Shown here: positions 15,453 through 25,443 of the stretch, piece by piece | Position numbering within the stretch: the first letter of the stretch is position 1 | Layout: the number at the start of each line of letters is the position of its first letter | Source of the DNA: an uncultured Caldilineales bacterium | GTDB taxonomy: Bacteria; Chloroflexota; Anaerolineae; JAAEKA01 | Assembly (NCBI GenBank): GCA_937907455.1 | Contig: CALESQ010000060.1 | Span: 1 to 36,623 of the forward strand | Length of the DNA: 36,623 bases | Reading direction: 5' to 3' | Notes under the pieces: generated by a model | Told to the model about the DNA's origin: nothing | Database searches by the model: none | Seen by the model: only the letters and a program-made list of their open reading frames with translations | Program-made: the position numbers and the translations under genes

Positions 15453-16508
15453 CTACAGGCCGCGCCAGCGTCGCGCCCACGCGTAGAGGCGTGAACCGAT
15501 GGACGAGACGGGTAAATCCCAGGCGCCGGTGTAGCGCATCACCTGGCCGCCAAAGCCTTGTTTGAAGCGATAGACGCCCCAAAGGCCACCCTGCTGCTCG
15601 ACATAATCTTCGCTGTAGGCCGCGGGATTGGCGCCGACCTCGTCAGGGATGCCCCATAGGTCGTATAACGTTGCGCCGCGCTCGGCAGCCCAGTTCAGCC
15701 CGGCCCATTGCAGGGCATGGTTGGGCATACGCTGGCGCTCGCTGTTGCTGCTGGCTCCCCACATGTACCAGCTTTTGTGACCCAGGGCGAAAACGGCAAT
15801 AGCAGCCAATGGTTGGCCCTGCCATTCAGCCAGCAGCCAGCGCGCCTGATCTGCCGGAAAAAGGTGAAAGGCTGTGTCATAGTAAGCCGAATCATGCACA
15901 CCGAAGCCATCACGGCGGCCTGTTTCTTCGTTCATGGCGTGCCAGGCGGGCAGATCGGCGGCCGTCATGGTGCGCACGGTCACTTCCTTGCGCTCGGCCA
16001 GGCGCACGTTGTAGCGCCACTTTTGCTTCATGCGTGCCAGTGCGGCGTCTGGGCCGTCATCCAGCGGCAGATAGATGGTGCTGCGCGGCTGCACGGTGTG
16101 GCCGCGGCGCAGGCCGTAGCTGCTGAGAATCAGCTCAAGCTGCGCTGAGTCGGGCAGATCTGGCTCCAGCTTGAGCAGGGCGGCGCGGCGCGTGGCGCTC
16201 ACTTGCACCATGCCCGCCAGCAGCGGACGCACCAGGTCGGCACGCCGCCAATCTACCAGGGGGCCTTTGGGCACATAGGCCAGCGTTTGACCCCACGGCA
16301 AGCGGCGATAGAGGATTTGCCCACCGGCCACCAGGCGTTTTCCTTCGGCCAGGGCGATGCGCTCGGCCTGCCAGCCCGCGCTGCGTTTGAGATCAGCCCA
16401 GCGGGTGGTTTGCAACAGGTGGGTATCAGGATGCGCGGCGACAAATGCATCCCAGTCGGTGTCGGGCAAGGTGTGAGTATGGGTAGCAAGCAAGGCAAAG
16501 TCAGGCAT
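15453..16508 (-). CDS. FemAB-family aminoacyl or peptide-bridge transferase
   Basis: A 351-residue protein of the FemABX/GNAT type: two acetyltransferase-like halves, with a first segment (LLQTTRWADLKRSAGW, AYVPKGPLV) and a second (MKQKWRYNVRLAERK, WYMWGASS, ALQWAGLNWAAERG, YDLWGIP) typical of lipid II interpeptide-bridge enzymes. These use aminoacyl-tRNA to add residues to the peptidoglycan precursor at the inner face of the membrane. The start at 16508 matches the family N-terminus. No ribosome site is present; instead a promoter -10 box ends 6 bp upstream, so the mRNA is probably leaderless. It diverges from a WecA/MraY-like gene. The amino acid added is unknown. Confidence 0.85.
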   Translation of the reverse strand: MPDFALLATHTHTLPDTDWDAFVAAHPDTHLLQTTRWADLKRSAGWQAERIALAEGKRLVAGGQILYRRLPWGQTLAYVPKGPLVDWRRADLVRPLLAGMVQVSATRRAALLKLEPDLPDSAQLELILSSYGLRRGHTVQPRSTIYLPLDDGPDAALARMKQKWRYNVRLAERKEVTVRTMTAADLPAWHAMNEETGRRDGFGVHDSAYYDTAFHLFPADQARWLLAEWQGQPLAAIAVFALGHKSWYMWGASSNSERQRMPNHALQWAGLNWAAERGATLYDLWGIPDEVGANPAAYSEDYVEQQGGLWGVYRFKQGFGGQVMRYTGAWDLPVSSIGSRLYAWARRWRGL

Positions 16509-16514
16509 GAACGG

Positions 16515-16543
16515 ATAATAGCACAGGCAGGCAACAGCAGCAA
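16515..16543 (-). promoter_or_regulatory. Promoter of the FemAB-like gene (leaderless)
   Basis: On the minus strand: TTGCTG (16543-16538), a 17-bp spacer, TATTAT (16520-16515). The expected first transcribed base coincides with the A of the ATG at 16508. Confidence 0.7.
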
Positions 16544-16598
16544 TTTGCGCTTCTGCGTTCGACCTCTTGTCTCGCCTCCGTTGCTAGTTACCTGGATG

Positions 16599-16760
16599 GT
16601 GTGCGACTTTCGGTTGAATTACAAGAGCCGGACAATGAATGGTTCCGGCTCAGAGAACGAAGCGCCCTTAGGCGCTCTCCGAAAGCCCCGGCAGGGGTTT
16701 CGTGGCTTGAGACACCGAATTCGCTTCGGTGGCAACACGTTTCAACCGAAATCCGTACAC
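16599..16760. other. 162-nt multi-hairpin element: structured RNA or MITE-like insertion
   Basis: The ends pair as a long stem: 16608-16618 with 16741-16751 (11 bp), a 2x2 mismatch, then 16599-16605 with 16754-16760 (7 bp, one G-U). Inside are four independent hairpins: 16625-16632/16644-16651 (8 bp), 16661-16666/16671-16676 (6 bp, CTTA loop), 16680-16689/16694-16702 (9 bp, one bulge, GGCA loop) and 16713-16719/16725-16731 (7 bp). Direct repeats TTACCTG flank it at 16588-16594 and 16766-16772. It lies between two divergent promoters. I recognise no named RNA family. Confidence 0.75.
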
Positions 16761-16779
16761 AACCCTTACCTGTTGTTCA

Positions 16780-16807
16780 TTGACCAAAGCCCATTGAATG
16801 GTATAAT
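16780..16807 (+). promoter_or_regulatory. Promoter of the WecA/MraY-like gene (leaderless)
   Basis: TTGACC (16780-16785), a 16-bp spacer containing the small palindrome CCATTGAATGG, and a perfect TATAAT (16802-16807). The expected transcription start falls at or beside the GTG start codon at 16814. Confidence 0.85.
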
Positions 16808-16813
16808 GGCGCT

Positions 16814-17878
16814 GTGACTGGACACGAAACCCTTGCTTTGTTGGCGGTTTTTCTCAGCGCGCTGCTGCTGGCCACGGTTCTTGCGCCGTGGGCGCAGCGG
16901 CTTGGCCGGCGTTGGGGGTTGGAGGATCGGCCGGGTGGCCGCCGGGTGCATCAGGGCGTGATCGCGCGCACGGGTGGCATGGCCTTGTTTGGTGCATTTA
17001 TCGGCGCTTTGGCGGTGGGCTATCTGCTGTTACCGCGCTGGCTGCCTGCCAGCACAGATCCCAATGAAAACACCCGATTGCTGGGCTTGCTGCTGGGCAG
17101 CGCGGCAGCTTTTGGTTTTGGCCTGATAGACGACAAGTATGAACTGAGCTGGCGCGGGCAATTCGCGGTGCAATTGGTGTGCGCAGGGATCGCCATCGTT
17201 GCGTTGATTTTTATTGAACGCGTGAACAATCCTTTCACTAATCAACAGGTTGTTTTTCCCGATGTGCTGGTAGCCGCGCTGACTACGTTTTGGTTCATGG
17301 GGGCTATGAACACGCTGAATTGGCTGGATGGGCTGGATGGGCTGGCCGCGGGAGTGACGGGGATTCTGGCGCTGGTGCTGGTCAGCCATATGCTGTGGCG
17401 CGCGGATCCGCCGCAAGGTTCGGTTGCGGTGCTGCCGTTGGCCTTGCTGGGAGCCACGCTGGGCTTTTTGCCGTGGAATTTTAGCCCGGCGCGCCTGTTT
17501 ATGGGCAGTAGCGGGTCCTATTTTTTGGGGTTTGCTGTTGCCGCGCTGGGTATTATTGGTGGTGCGCGCATGGCTACGGTGTTGCTGGTGCTGGGGCTGC
17601 CCATTCTTGATGTGGCCTGGCTGATCTGGCGGCGGCGACGACGCGGGCTATCACCCGGCGCAGGGGGGCGCGATCACCTGCATTTTCGTTTGTTGGATGC
17701 TGGTTTTGGCCCGCGGCGTATCGTGCTGGGTTATTATGCCTTTTGTGCAGCCTTTGGCTTGCTGGCGTTGGGTATTGGCCCGCGCATTTTTAAGTTGTTG
17801 GCGCTGCTGGCGCTGGGTGTGGCCGCGCTGGCTATCCTGTGGTGGGCAGAGCGGCTGAGTGGCGAGGGTGAGAAGTAA
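16814..17878 (+). CDS. Undecaprenyl-phosphate sugar-1-phosphate transferase, WecA/TagO/MraY family
   Basis: A 354-residue membrane protein of about ten helices. Family motifs: RxGG-type loop (ARTGG, about 51-55), IDDKYELS (about 103-110) for the Asp-rich site, MNTLNWLDGLDGLAAG (about 164-179) for the catalytic core, and RDHLHF late in the chain, close to the His motif of WecA/TagO. It should transfer a UDP-activated N-acetyl sugar phosphate to undecaprenyl phosphate, the first committed step of a surface polymer. The start is GTG at 16814: conserved residues begin almost at once and no later start would preserve them. There is no ribosome site and the -10 box ends 6 bp upstream, indicating a leaderless mRNA. 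True MraY is less likely because of the histidine motif. Confidence 0.88.
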   Translation: MTGHETLALLAVFLSALLLATVLAPWAQRLGRRWGLEDRPGGRRVHQGVIARTGGMALFGAFIGALAVGYLLLPRWLPASTDPNENTRLLGLLLGSAAAFGFGLIDDKYELSWRGQFAVQLVCAGIAIVALIFIERVNNPFTNQQVVFPDVLVAALTTFWFMGAMNTLNWLDGLDGLAAGVTGILALVLVSHMLWRADPPQGSVAVLPLALLGATLGFLPWNFSPARLFMGSSGSYFLGFAVAALGIIGGARMATVLLVLGLPILDVAWLIWRRRRRGLSPGAGGRDHLHFRLLDAGFGPRRIVLGYYAFCAAFGLLALGIGPRIFKLLALLALGVAALAILWWAERLSGEGEK

Positions 17879-17881
17879 GAA

Positions 17882-17986
17882 GTCTACAGTATGCTGTAGA
17901 CGAGGGCGGATTAGCGGCCGGGTGTGGACTTGGTTTGGAGATGGGGATCATCTCGCGAGGGAAGGTTTTGCTGCGGCCGCAGCAAA
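17882..17986. other. Two strong palindromes between convergent genes
   Basis: The gap between the WecA-like gene and metW (17879-18113) holds GTCTACAG-TATG-CTGTAGAC (17882-17901, 8-bp stem) and the perfect 20-bp palindrome TTTGCTGCGGCCGCAGCAAA (17967-17986). Neither has a T run of terminator length. The rest of the gap shows no gene. Confidence 0.75.
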
Positions 17987-18063
17987 GCGCAGCCGGCCGC
18001 AGCAGAAGCCCGATCAGCAGATTGGGAACCATTCCGGAGGGGCCGGACATAGCCTGGTAATTT

Positions 18064-18084
18064 GGGTTACAGGTTACAAATTAC
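18064..18084. repeat. Heptamer repeat, GGGTTAC family
   Basis: Three 7-bp units GGGTTAC, AGGTTAC and AAATTAC in phase, 29 bp beyond the stop of metW. Another short run of the same family (18782-18795) touches the end of metX. Confidence 0.75.
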
Positions 18085-18113
18085 CACCGCAAACCTTTAT
18101 TCCGCACCAGACA

Positions 18114-18734
18114 TTACGCCTCGCGTTTCAGCTTAAACACGGCAGTGGTAGCCAGCAGGTTCTTGGCTTTGAAAATGCGGCGACGGCGGCGATAGCTGAA
18201 GTACACTTCCTCGGTGATGGCGATGCCGACCTGCTGGCAAAAACGGGCAAAGTCGGTGATGCTGACAGCCTGCCAGCGCGGCGCGGCGTACCACGGCTGC
18301 GGCAGATCCGGCGCTTGTGGCACACGGCCGGTCAGCAGCAGTTCCAGCCGACAGCGCCAATAGCCCCAGTTAGGCAGGCTGATCACCGCGCTGCGGCCTA
18401 CTCGTAACATTTCATGTAAAATGACTGCGGGATCGTCGAGAAATGGCAGGGTCTGGCTGAGGATTACCACATCAAAGCTGGCAGTGGGATAGTCGGCCAG
18501 CCCCTCTTCCAGGTCGCCCTGGCGCACACTGAGGCCGCGGTCCATGCAGGCCATCACGCCAGGTTCGCTTAGTTCAATGCCGCGGCCGCGTACCTGCTTA
18601 TGTTGCACCAGATAGGCCAGCAACGCACCATCGCCGCAGCCCAAGTCAAGTGCCTTCACACCAGGCGGGATCAGATCGGCCACTGCTTGCAGGTCAGGCC
18701 GCAATGTGGCGTAAGGAGTGGAGTTAAGGGTCAT
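18114..18734 (-). CDS. metW: Methionine biosynthesis protein MetW
   Basis: A 206-residue class I SAM-dependent methyltransferase fold with motif I LDLGCGDG at residues 29-36 and the MetW-type opening RPDLQAVADLIPPG. The segments QTLPFLDDP and SLPNWGYWRCRLELLLTGRVP are characteristic of MetW. MetW proteins occur next to MetX; in bacteria where it has been studied it supports or activates homoserine O-acyltransfer, but its reaction is not settled. Third gene of the met operon, 50 bp after metX. The sequence in front of the ATG at 18734 is pyrimidine-rich with no clear ribosome site, so the start rests on the family alignment. Confidence 0.9.
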   Translation of the reverse strand: MTLNSTPYATLRPDLQAVADLIPPGVKALDLGCGDGALLAYLVQHKQVRGRGIELSEPGVMACMDRGLSVRQGDLEEGLADYPTASFDVVILSQTLPFLDDPAVILHEMLRVGRSAVISLPNWGYWRCRLELLLTGRVPQAPDLPQPWYAAPRWQAVSITDFARFCQQVGIAITEEVYFSYRRRRRIFKAKNLLATTAVFKLKREA

Positions 18735-18784
18735 AGACAGAGAGGAGGGGGAACGGTATCCCGTAATCGGTGGTTAGTCACGGG

Positions 18785-19927
18785 TTACCGGTTACGGGTG
18801 GTCAGGCGATCCAGAAAGCTGCCCAGCAGGCGGGTCATGGTGTCTACTTCTACCAGAAAAGCGTCGTGGCCCCAGGTGCTTTCGATGTCCAGATAGCTCA
18901 CATCGCAGCCCGCGGCGGTTAATGCCTTGACCAGCTCTTTGCTGTGATAGCTGGGGTAGAGCCAATCGCTGGTGAAACTGATGACCAGAAAGGCGAGGTC
19001 GGTGGAGTGAGAAAACGCCGCAGCAAGCTGTCCGCCGTGTTCTTCCGCCAAATCGAAGTAGTCTAGCGCCTTGGTGACATAGAGATAGCTGTTAGCATCG
19101 AAGCGCCGCGTGAACTTGTCGCCGTTGTGTTTGAGGTAGCTTTCGATCTCGAACTCGGTTTGAAACTCGTAGCCATAGCGTTCGCGGCCCTGCAAGCGTC
19201 GTCCGAACTTCTGGTGCATCGAGTCTTCGCTGAGATAGGTGATGTGCCCCACCATACGCGCCACCGACAGGCCGGCATCAGGCCGTATGGTGTTGCCATA
19301 GTAGGCCCCGTTAGCCCAGGCAGGGTCGGCATAGATAGCTTGCCGTCCTACTTCGCTGAAGGCGATGAGCATGGGGCTGTGGCGGGCGGTGGTGGCAATG
19401 GGGATAGCCGCAGCCACGCGCTGCGGGTGATGCGCGGCCCACTCTAGTACCTGCATACCGCCCATGCTGCCACCCGCCACGCACAGCAGCCGCTCAATGC
19501 CCAGATGATCCAGCAGACGTACCTGGCCGCGCACCATATCGCCAATGGTCACCACCGGGAAATTGAGGCCGTAAGGCGCGCCGGTGGCAGCATCCACGCT
19601 GCTGGGGCCGCTGGAGCCATAGCAGCTTCCCAGTACATTGCTACAAATCACAAAGTAGCGGTCGGTGTCGAAGGCTTTGCCCGGGCCGATGCAATCATCC
19701 CACCAGCCGGGTTGTGCGTCCTCCGCGCTGAGATAGCCCGCGGCATGGGCGCCGCCGCTCAACGCATGACAGATCAGGATCGCGTTGGAGCGGTCTGCAT
19801 TTAGCGTGCCATAGGTCTCATAGGCCAGCGTCACCGGCGACAGCGTGGCACCGCTCGCCAGCGCAAATGGCTCATCCTGCGCGAAGGTGAAGGTATGGGA
19901 ATGAACAAGAGATAGAGATGTTGGCAT
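18785..19927 (-). CDS. metX: Homoserine O-acetyltransferase (or succinyltransferase) MetX
   Basis: A 380-residue alpha/beta hydrolase-fold acyltransferase. The nucleophile is Ser154 in GGSMGG; the acid and base are in FTSDWLYPS and STWGHDAFL near the C-terminus. It makes O-acylhomoserine from homoserine and acyl-CoA, the first step specific to methionine. Acetyl is the usual donor and suits the MetY encoded just upstream, but MetX proteins that use succinyl-CoA exist and motifs alone do not separate them here. Second gene of the operon; 95 bp of octamer repeat lie between it and metY, and no clear ribosome site is seen before the ATG at 19927. Confidence 0.93.
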   Translation of the reverse strand: MPTSLSLVHSHTFTFAQDEPFALASGATLSPVTLAYETYGTLNADRSNAILICHALSGGAHAAGYLSAEDAQPGWWDDCIGPGKAFDTDRYFVICSNVLGSCYGSSGPSSVDAATGAPYGLNFPVVTIGDMVRGQVRLLDHLGIERLLCVAGGSMGGMQVLEWAAHHPQRVAAAIPIATTARHSPMLIAFSEVGRQAIYADPAWANGAYYGNTIRPDAGLSVARMVGHITYLSEDSMHQKFGRRLQGRERYGYEFQTEFEIESYLKHNGDKFTRRFDANSYLYVTKALDYFDLAEEHGGQLAAAFSHSTDLAFLVISFTSDWLYPSYHSKELVKALTAAGCDVSYLDIESTWGHDAFLVEVDTMTRLLGSFLDRLTTRNR

Positions 19928-20022
19928 GATCTATTGGTGGAGGGTAGATTGGTAGATTGGCCTCTGATTCTCCAGTCTACCAATCTACCAATTTCCTGAT
20001 TTACCAGTTCCTTGTGTACTTC
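19928..20022. repeat. Inverted octamer repeats between metY and metX
   Basis: GGTAGATT units on the left face CAATCTAC units on the right, so about 17 bases can pair across an 11-nt loop. It is the short form of the arrays at 6727-7209 and 29640-30070 and lies inside the met transcript. Confidence 0.8.
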
Positions 20023-21315
<1,293 letters not shown>

Positions 21316-21350
21316 GGGGAAAAATCTCCTATCTTGCATGGTGGGCAAAT

Positions 21351-21387
21351 AAAAAATGCCCGCTTGTCCGGGAAGACAAGTGGGCAT
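21351..21387 (-). terminator. Second leader terminator of the met operon
   Basis: On the minus strand a 13-bp stem with one A-C mismatch (21387-21375 with 21368-21356), a 6-nt loop, and a run of T reading into 21356-21351. It lies between the riboswitch and metY and can act as its OFF state or as a second barrier. Confidence 0.85.
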
Positions 21388-21419
21388 TGGGGGCAGGGAA
21401 TCGTCCGTGGCAGGGGAAT

Positions 21420-21588
21420 AAAAAATCCCCAACCGGGGACGAGCAGACAGCCAACCGCGTTGCCTGATCTCATCTTCCAGAACTAGTCTGTCGGAATTGG
21501 CACCCTGACACTCTGCAAACATCGTTGATTTGCCGAGTCGGGTTGTCGAGGCTTCACAGGGCCGGTCCCTCAGCCTCTCTGGATAAGA
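21420..21588 (-). promoter_or_regulatory. SAM-I riboswitch (S-box) with adjacent terminator
   Basis: The aptamer runs from 21588 to 21468 on the minus strand. P1 pairs TCTTATC (21588-21582) with GATGAGA (21474-21468, one G-U). Between them are S-box core sequences: AGAGAGGCTGAGGGA, CCGGCCCTGTGAAGCC, GACAACC and GGTGCCAATTCC, in the right order and spacing. Immediately downstream is a terminator hairpin, TCCCC-GGTT-GGGGA (21439-21426), followed by six T (21425-21420). SAM binding should stabilise P1 and permit termination, shutting off metY-metX-metW. Confidence 0.93.
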
Positions 21589-21608
21589 GTGCGCTGTATT
21601 CAATTGTG

Positions 21609-21643
21609 GGCGGCAGTGTATCCACTGCCGCCGATTTTGTCAA
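21609..21643 (-). promoter_or_regulatory. met operon promoter with overlapping palindromes
   Basis: Minus strand: TTGACA (21643-21638), 17-bp spacer, TACACT (21620-21615). Transcription should begin near 21609, about 20 nt before the riboswitch. A perfect 10-bp inverted repeat (GGCGGCAGTG, 21609-21618, with 21623-21632) covers the -10 box, and CGATTT/AAATCG (21632-21637/21642-21647) brackets the -35 box. These are candidate operators. Confidence 0.8.
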
Positions 21644-21693
21644 ATCGGGCTGCAAGCCAAGAGCTACGGCGCGCGGCGCTGTCGCCGTACCGT

Positions 21694-21873
21694 TTAAAAC
21701 AAGGTGTAGATGAAGGGCGCAATGCCAGAGGCCTGGGCGAAGACCAGCAACAGACCAAAGGTTACCAGCAACACCATCAGCGGGATCAGCCACCACAGCT
21801 TGCGTGCCCACAAAAACGCCACCATTTCCTTCAACACGCCTGCGCGCGCGCCGGCTTTTTTGCTTGCTTTCAT
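21694..21873 (-). CDS. DUF5989-family small membrane protein (SxtK-like)
   Basis: A 59-residue protein with a basic N-terminus (MKASKKAGARAGVLKEMVAF), then LWARKLWWLIPLM and one strong membrane helix ending FAQASGIAPFIYTLF. This pattern is that of the DUF5989 family, small proteins encoded next to carbamoyltransferases, including the saxitoxin cluster. It starts 2 bp after the carbamoyltransferase stop, and its AAAGGA ribosome site overlaps that stop, so the two are translationally coupled. Role unknown; it probably anchors or regulates the enzyme at the membrane. Easily missed because of its length. Confidence 0.85.
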   Translation of the reverse strand: MKASKKAGARAGVLKEMVAFLWARKLWWLIPLMVLLVTFGLLLVFAQASGIAPFIYTLF

Positions 21874-21875
21874 GG

Positions 21876-23654
<1,779 letters not shown>

Positions 23655-23662
23655 GGCGTCCC

Positions 23663-23890
23663 CTAGCCTTGTTTGCGCGCGGTGTCGAGATCAGCCGGGT
23701 GTGAGGGGCGCGGCTGCCAGCCGCTGTGCGCGGCGTGGAAGGCGCGGGTGTGCAAGGGATCAGCAAACAGGCGCACGCCCAGGCCAAAGGGGGCGACGAT
23801 GATGAAATAGAACAGAGTCAGGATGATGCGGGACTGGAACTGGCCGATCTTGCGCGCCAGGATCATCCACCGGGACCAGAGTTTGCGCAT
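23663..23890 (-). CDS. Small membrane protein of a carbamoyltransferase cluster
   Basis: A 75-residue protein: a basic amphipathic start (MRKLWSRWMILARKIGQFQS), one membrane helix (RIILTLFYFIIVAPFGLGVRLF), and a soluble tail ending HPADLDTARKQG. Short proteins of this type often precede NodU/CmcH-like carbamoyltransferases and resemble the SxtJ group in layout, though shorter. It is the first gene of its operon and ends 8 bp before the carbamoyltransferase. No ribosome site is visible; the predicted transcription start is only about 3 nt upstream of the ATG, so it is probably leaderless. Confidence 0.8.
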   Translation of the reverse strand: MRKLWSRWMILARKIGQFQSRIILTLFYFIIVAPFGLGVRLFADPLHTRAFHAAHSGWQPRPSHPADLDTARKQG

Positions 23891-23899
23891 GGTACGGGC

Positions 23900-23928
23900 A
23901 TGATACTTGGCGGGCGGTGATCTGTCAA
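23900..23928 (-). promoter_or_regulatory. Promoter of the carbamoyltransferase operon
   Basis: Minus strand: TTGACA (23928-23923), 17-bp spacer, TATCAT (23905-23900). Expected start about 23893, leaving a leader of roughly 3 nt. Confidence 0.85.
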
Positions 23929-23998
23929 TTCCCCTGAGCGATGTTTGCGGTGTTATTTGCGTGAGCTGGGGGGGGCCGCGGTCAGCATGATACCTATC

Positions 23999-24027
23999 TT
24001 GACGAAGCGCGGGGCTTCTGGTAGACT
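23999..24027 (+). promoter_or_regulatory. Promoter of the FlgD-Ig-like lipoprotein gene
   Basis: TTGACG (23999-24004), 17-bp spacer, TAGACT (24022-24027); expected start near 24034, just before the AAGGAG site at 24045-24050. It diverges from the carbamoyltransferase promoter about 70 bp to the left. Confidence 0.65.
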
Positions 24028-24061
24028 GGTAACACCTGTTGCTGAAGGAGAGTTATCTATT

Positions 24062-25357
24062 TTGCGCACGATTTACCGCATTGCATTGGGCCTCACCGGC
24101 TGGCTGGCGCTGACGTTATTGCTCGGTGGATGCAGCTTGCGCCCGCTGCTGGGCAATGTGTCTATAACACCCGCGGCCATCAGCCCCAACGCCGATGGCG
24201 TGGACGATGCCACCAATATCCGCTACACGCTGGGGCGCAGCGCCGCGGTCTCGATCTATTTCGAGGACGCATCCGGTCAGCGCTACTATTTTCGTCAGGA
24301 TCAATTGCGTTCGCCGGGCAAGTACAGCGTGGCTTGGGGCGGGGTGAGCAACGATTCGCAGATTGTGGATGATGGCTACGGCCCGCAGCAAGTGCTGGGC
24401 CGCGTGCTGCCCGATGGCGTCTATCGCTGGACGGTGGAAGCCCGCGCCGAAAACGGCGACTCGGCCAGCGATAGCGGCGAAATCACCCTGAGCGGTGGCG
24501 ACACGACACTGCCAGAGCTGCGCAACTTCGTAGTAGAGCCGCGCAGTTTCACGCCCAATCAGGATAGCATTGATGACTGGGTATCTATCTCCTATTACCT
24601 GGCGAAGGATGTGGATACGGTGCAGGTGTATCTGGTAGACCCTGCCGAGCCGGCCTTCCCTTATTATATTGCCGAAAAAGAACGGGTGATCAAGCCCGGC
24701 CAGCGCGGCTATCACGAATATCGCTACGAAGCGGATGTAGACCAGGGCGCAGAAGCTCCGCCCGATGGCGACTACATCATCTACGGCGAGGCGCGCGATC
24801 TGGCGGGCAATCATGTGGTGGTGTCCTCTACCCTGACAATCGAGGACGGCGGCAAGCCGCGCGCCGACATCCTGTCGGGCGAAATTGACTGGGCCGGTGA
24901 TGTGAACCGGGTGGTGAGCGTGCCGCTGGGCGGCTCGCTTTGCTTCACGGCTACCATCCAGAACGAGGGCACGGTGAGCATCCGTACCGCGGGGCCGTGG
25001 CCGGGCACAACGTATCAATTCAGCGAGAACCACAACACATTGGCGCAGGCAAGCGGTGATGCCAGCCTTTATCAGCAGGCCGGTGTCTTTCGTTTTGGCA
25101 TCAACTACGACACCACCGGCTATGATTTTCCCTATCGCTGGGCGATTGGTCGCCCGGAAGACCTGGAGATGCGCATGATTGATGGCGTACCTCAGTGGTA
25201 TTTGCTGCCTGGGCATCGCTCACAGGTGTCTGGCTGTATCCAGTTCGATCAGGCTCCGCCCGTAGGCACTAACTTTTGGTGGGGCGGTCTGATCCATGAA
25301 TTCGTCACCGTAGCTAACAACTATGTGGATCGCATTAGCGTGGTGGTGGGTCAATAG
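24062..25357 (+). CDS. Lipoprotein with FlgD-Ig-like domains
   Basis: A 431-residue lipoprotein starting at TTG 24062: AAGGAG lies 12 bases upstream and the signal peptide (RTIYRIALGLTGWLALTLLL) begins directly, with lipobox LGGC and Cys24. Two similar segments follow, each with a phrase like ISPNADGVDDATNIRYTL or FTPNQDSIDDWVSISYYL. These resemble FlgD-type immunoglobulin domains found in extracellular and gliding-related proteins. The last 130 residues include CFTATIQNEGTVSIRTAGPW and a CIQF strand, another beta-rich unit. It is probably a surface or extracellular structural protein. Longer upstream starts would add residues ahead of the signal peptide and are rejected. Confidence 0.75.
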   Translation: MRTIYRIALGLTGWLALTLLLGGCSLRPLLGNVSITPAAISPNADGVDDATNIRYTLGRSAAVSIYFEDASGQRYYFRQDQLRSPGKYSVAWGGVSNDSQIVDDGYGPQQVLGRVLPDGVYRWTVEARAENGDSASDSGEITLSGGDTTLPELRNFVVEPRSFTPNQDSIDDWVSISYYLAKDVDTVQVYLVDPAEPAFPYYIAEKERVIKPGQRGYHEYRYEADVDQGAEAPPDGDYIIYGEARDLAGNHVVVSSTLTIEDGGKPRADILSGEIDWAGDVNRVVSVPLGGSLCFTATIQNEGTVSIRTAGPWPGTTYQFSENHNTLAQASGDASLYQQAGVFRFGINYDTTGYDFPYRWAIGRPEDLEMRMIDGVPQWYLLPGHRSQVSGCIQFDQAPPVGTNFWWGGLIHEFVTVANNYVDRISVVVGQ

Positions 25358-25443
25358 CCAAAGCGTTTCGCTGAGTTTGCTGCAACCGGTTTATGTGCCC
25401 CGCAGTCAAGTGACTTAACGCTCTGGGTTGGTGGCTCTGTGGA

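Noticed and set aside
16599..16760. Integron attC site
   Set aside because: The ends pair, but the conserved core GTTRRRY/RYYYAAC is not at the tips, there are four internal hairpins instead of one imperfect stem, and no integrase or cassette array is present.
21316..21603. 96-codon N-terminal extension of metY
   Set aside because: It would translate a SAM-I riboswitch and two terminators. The family start with a ribosome site is at 21315.
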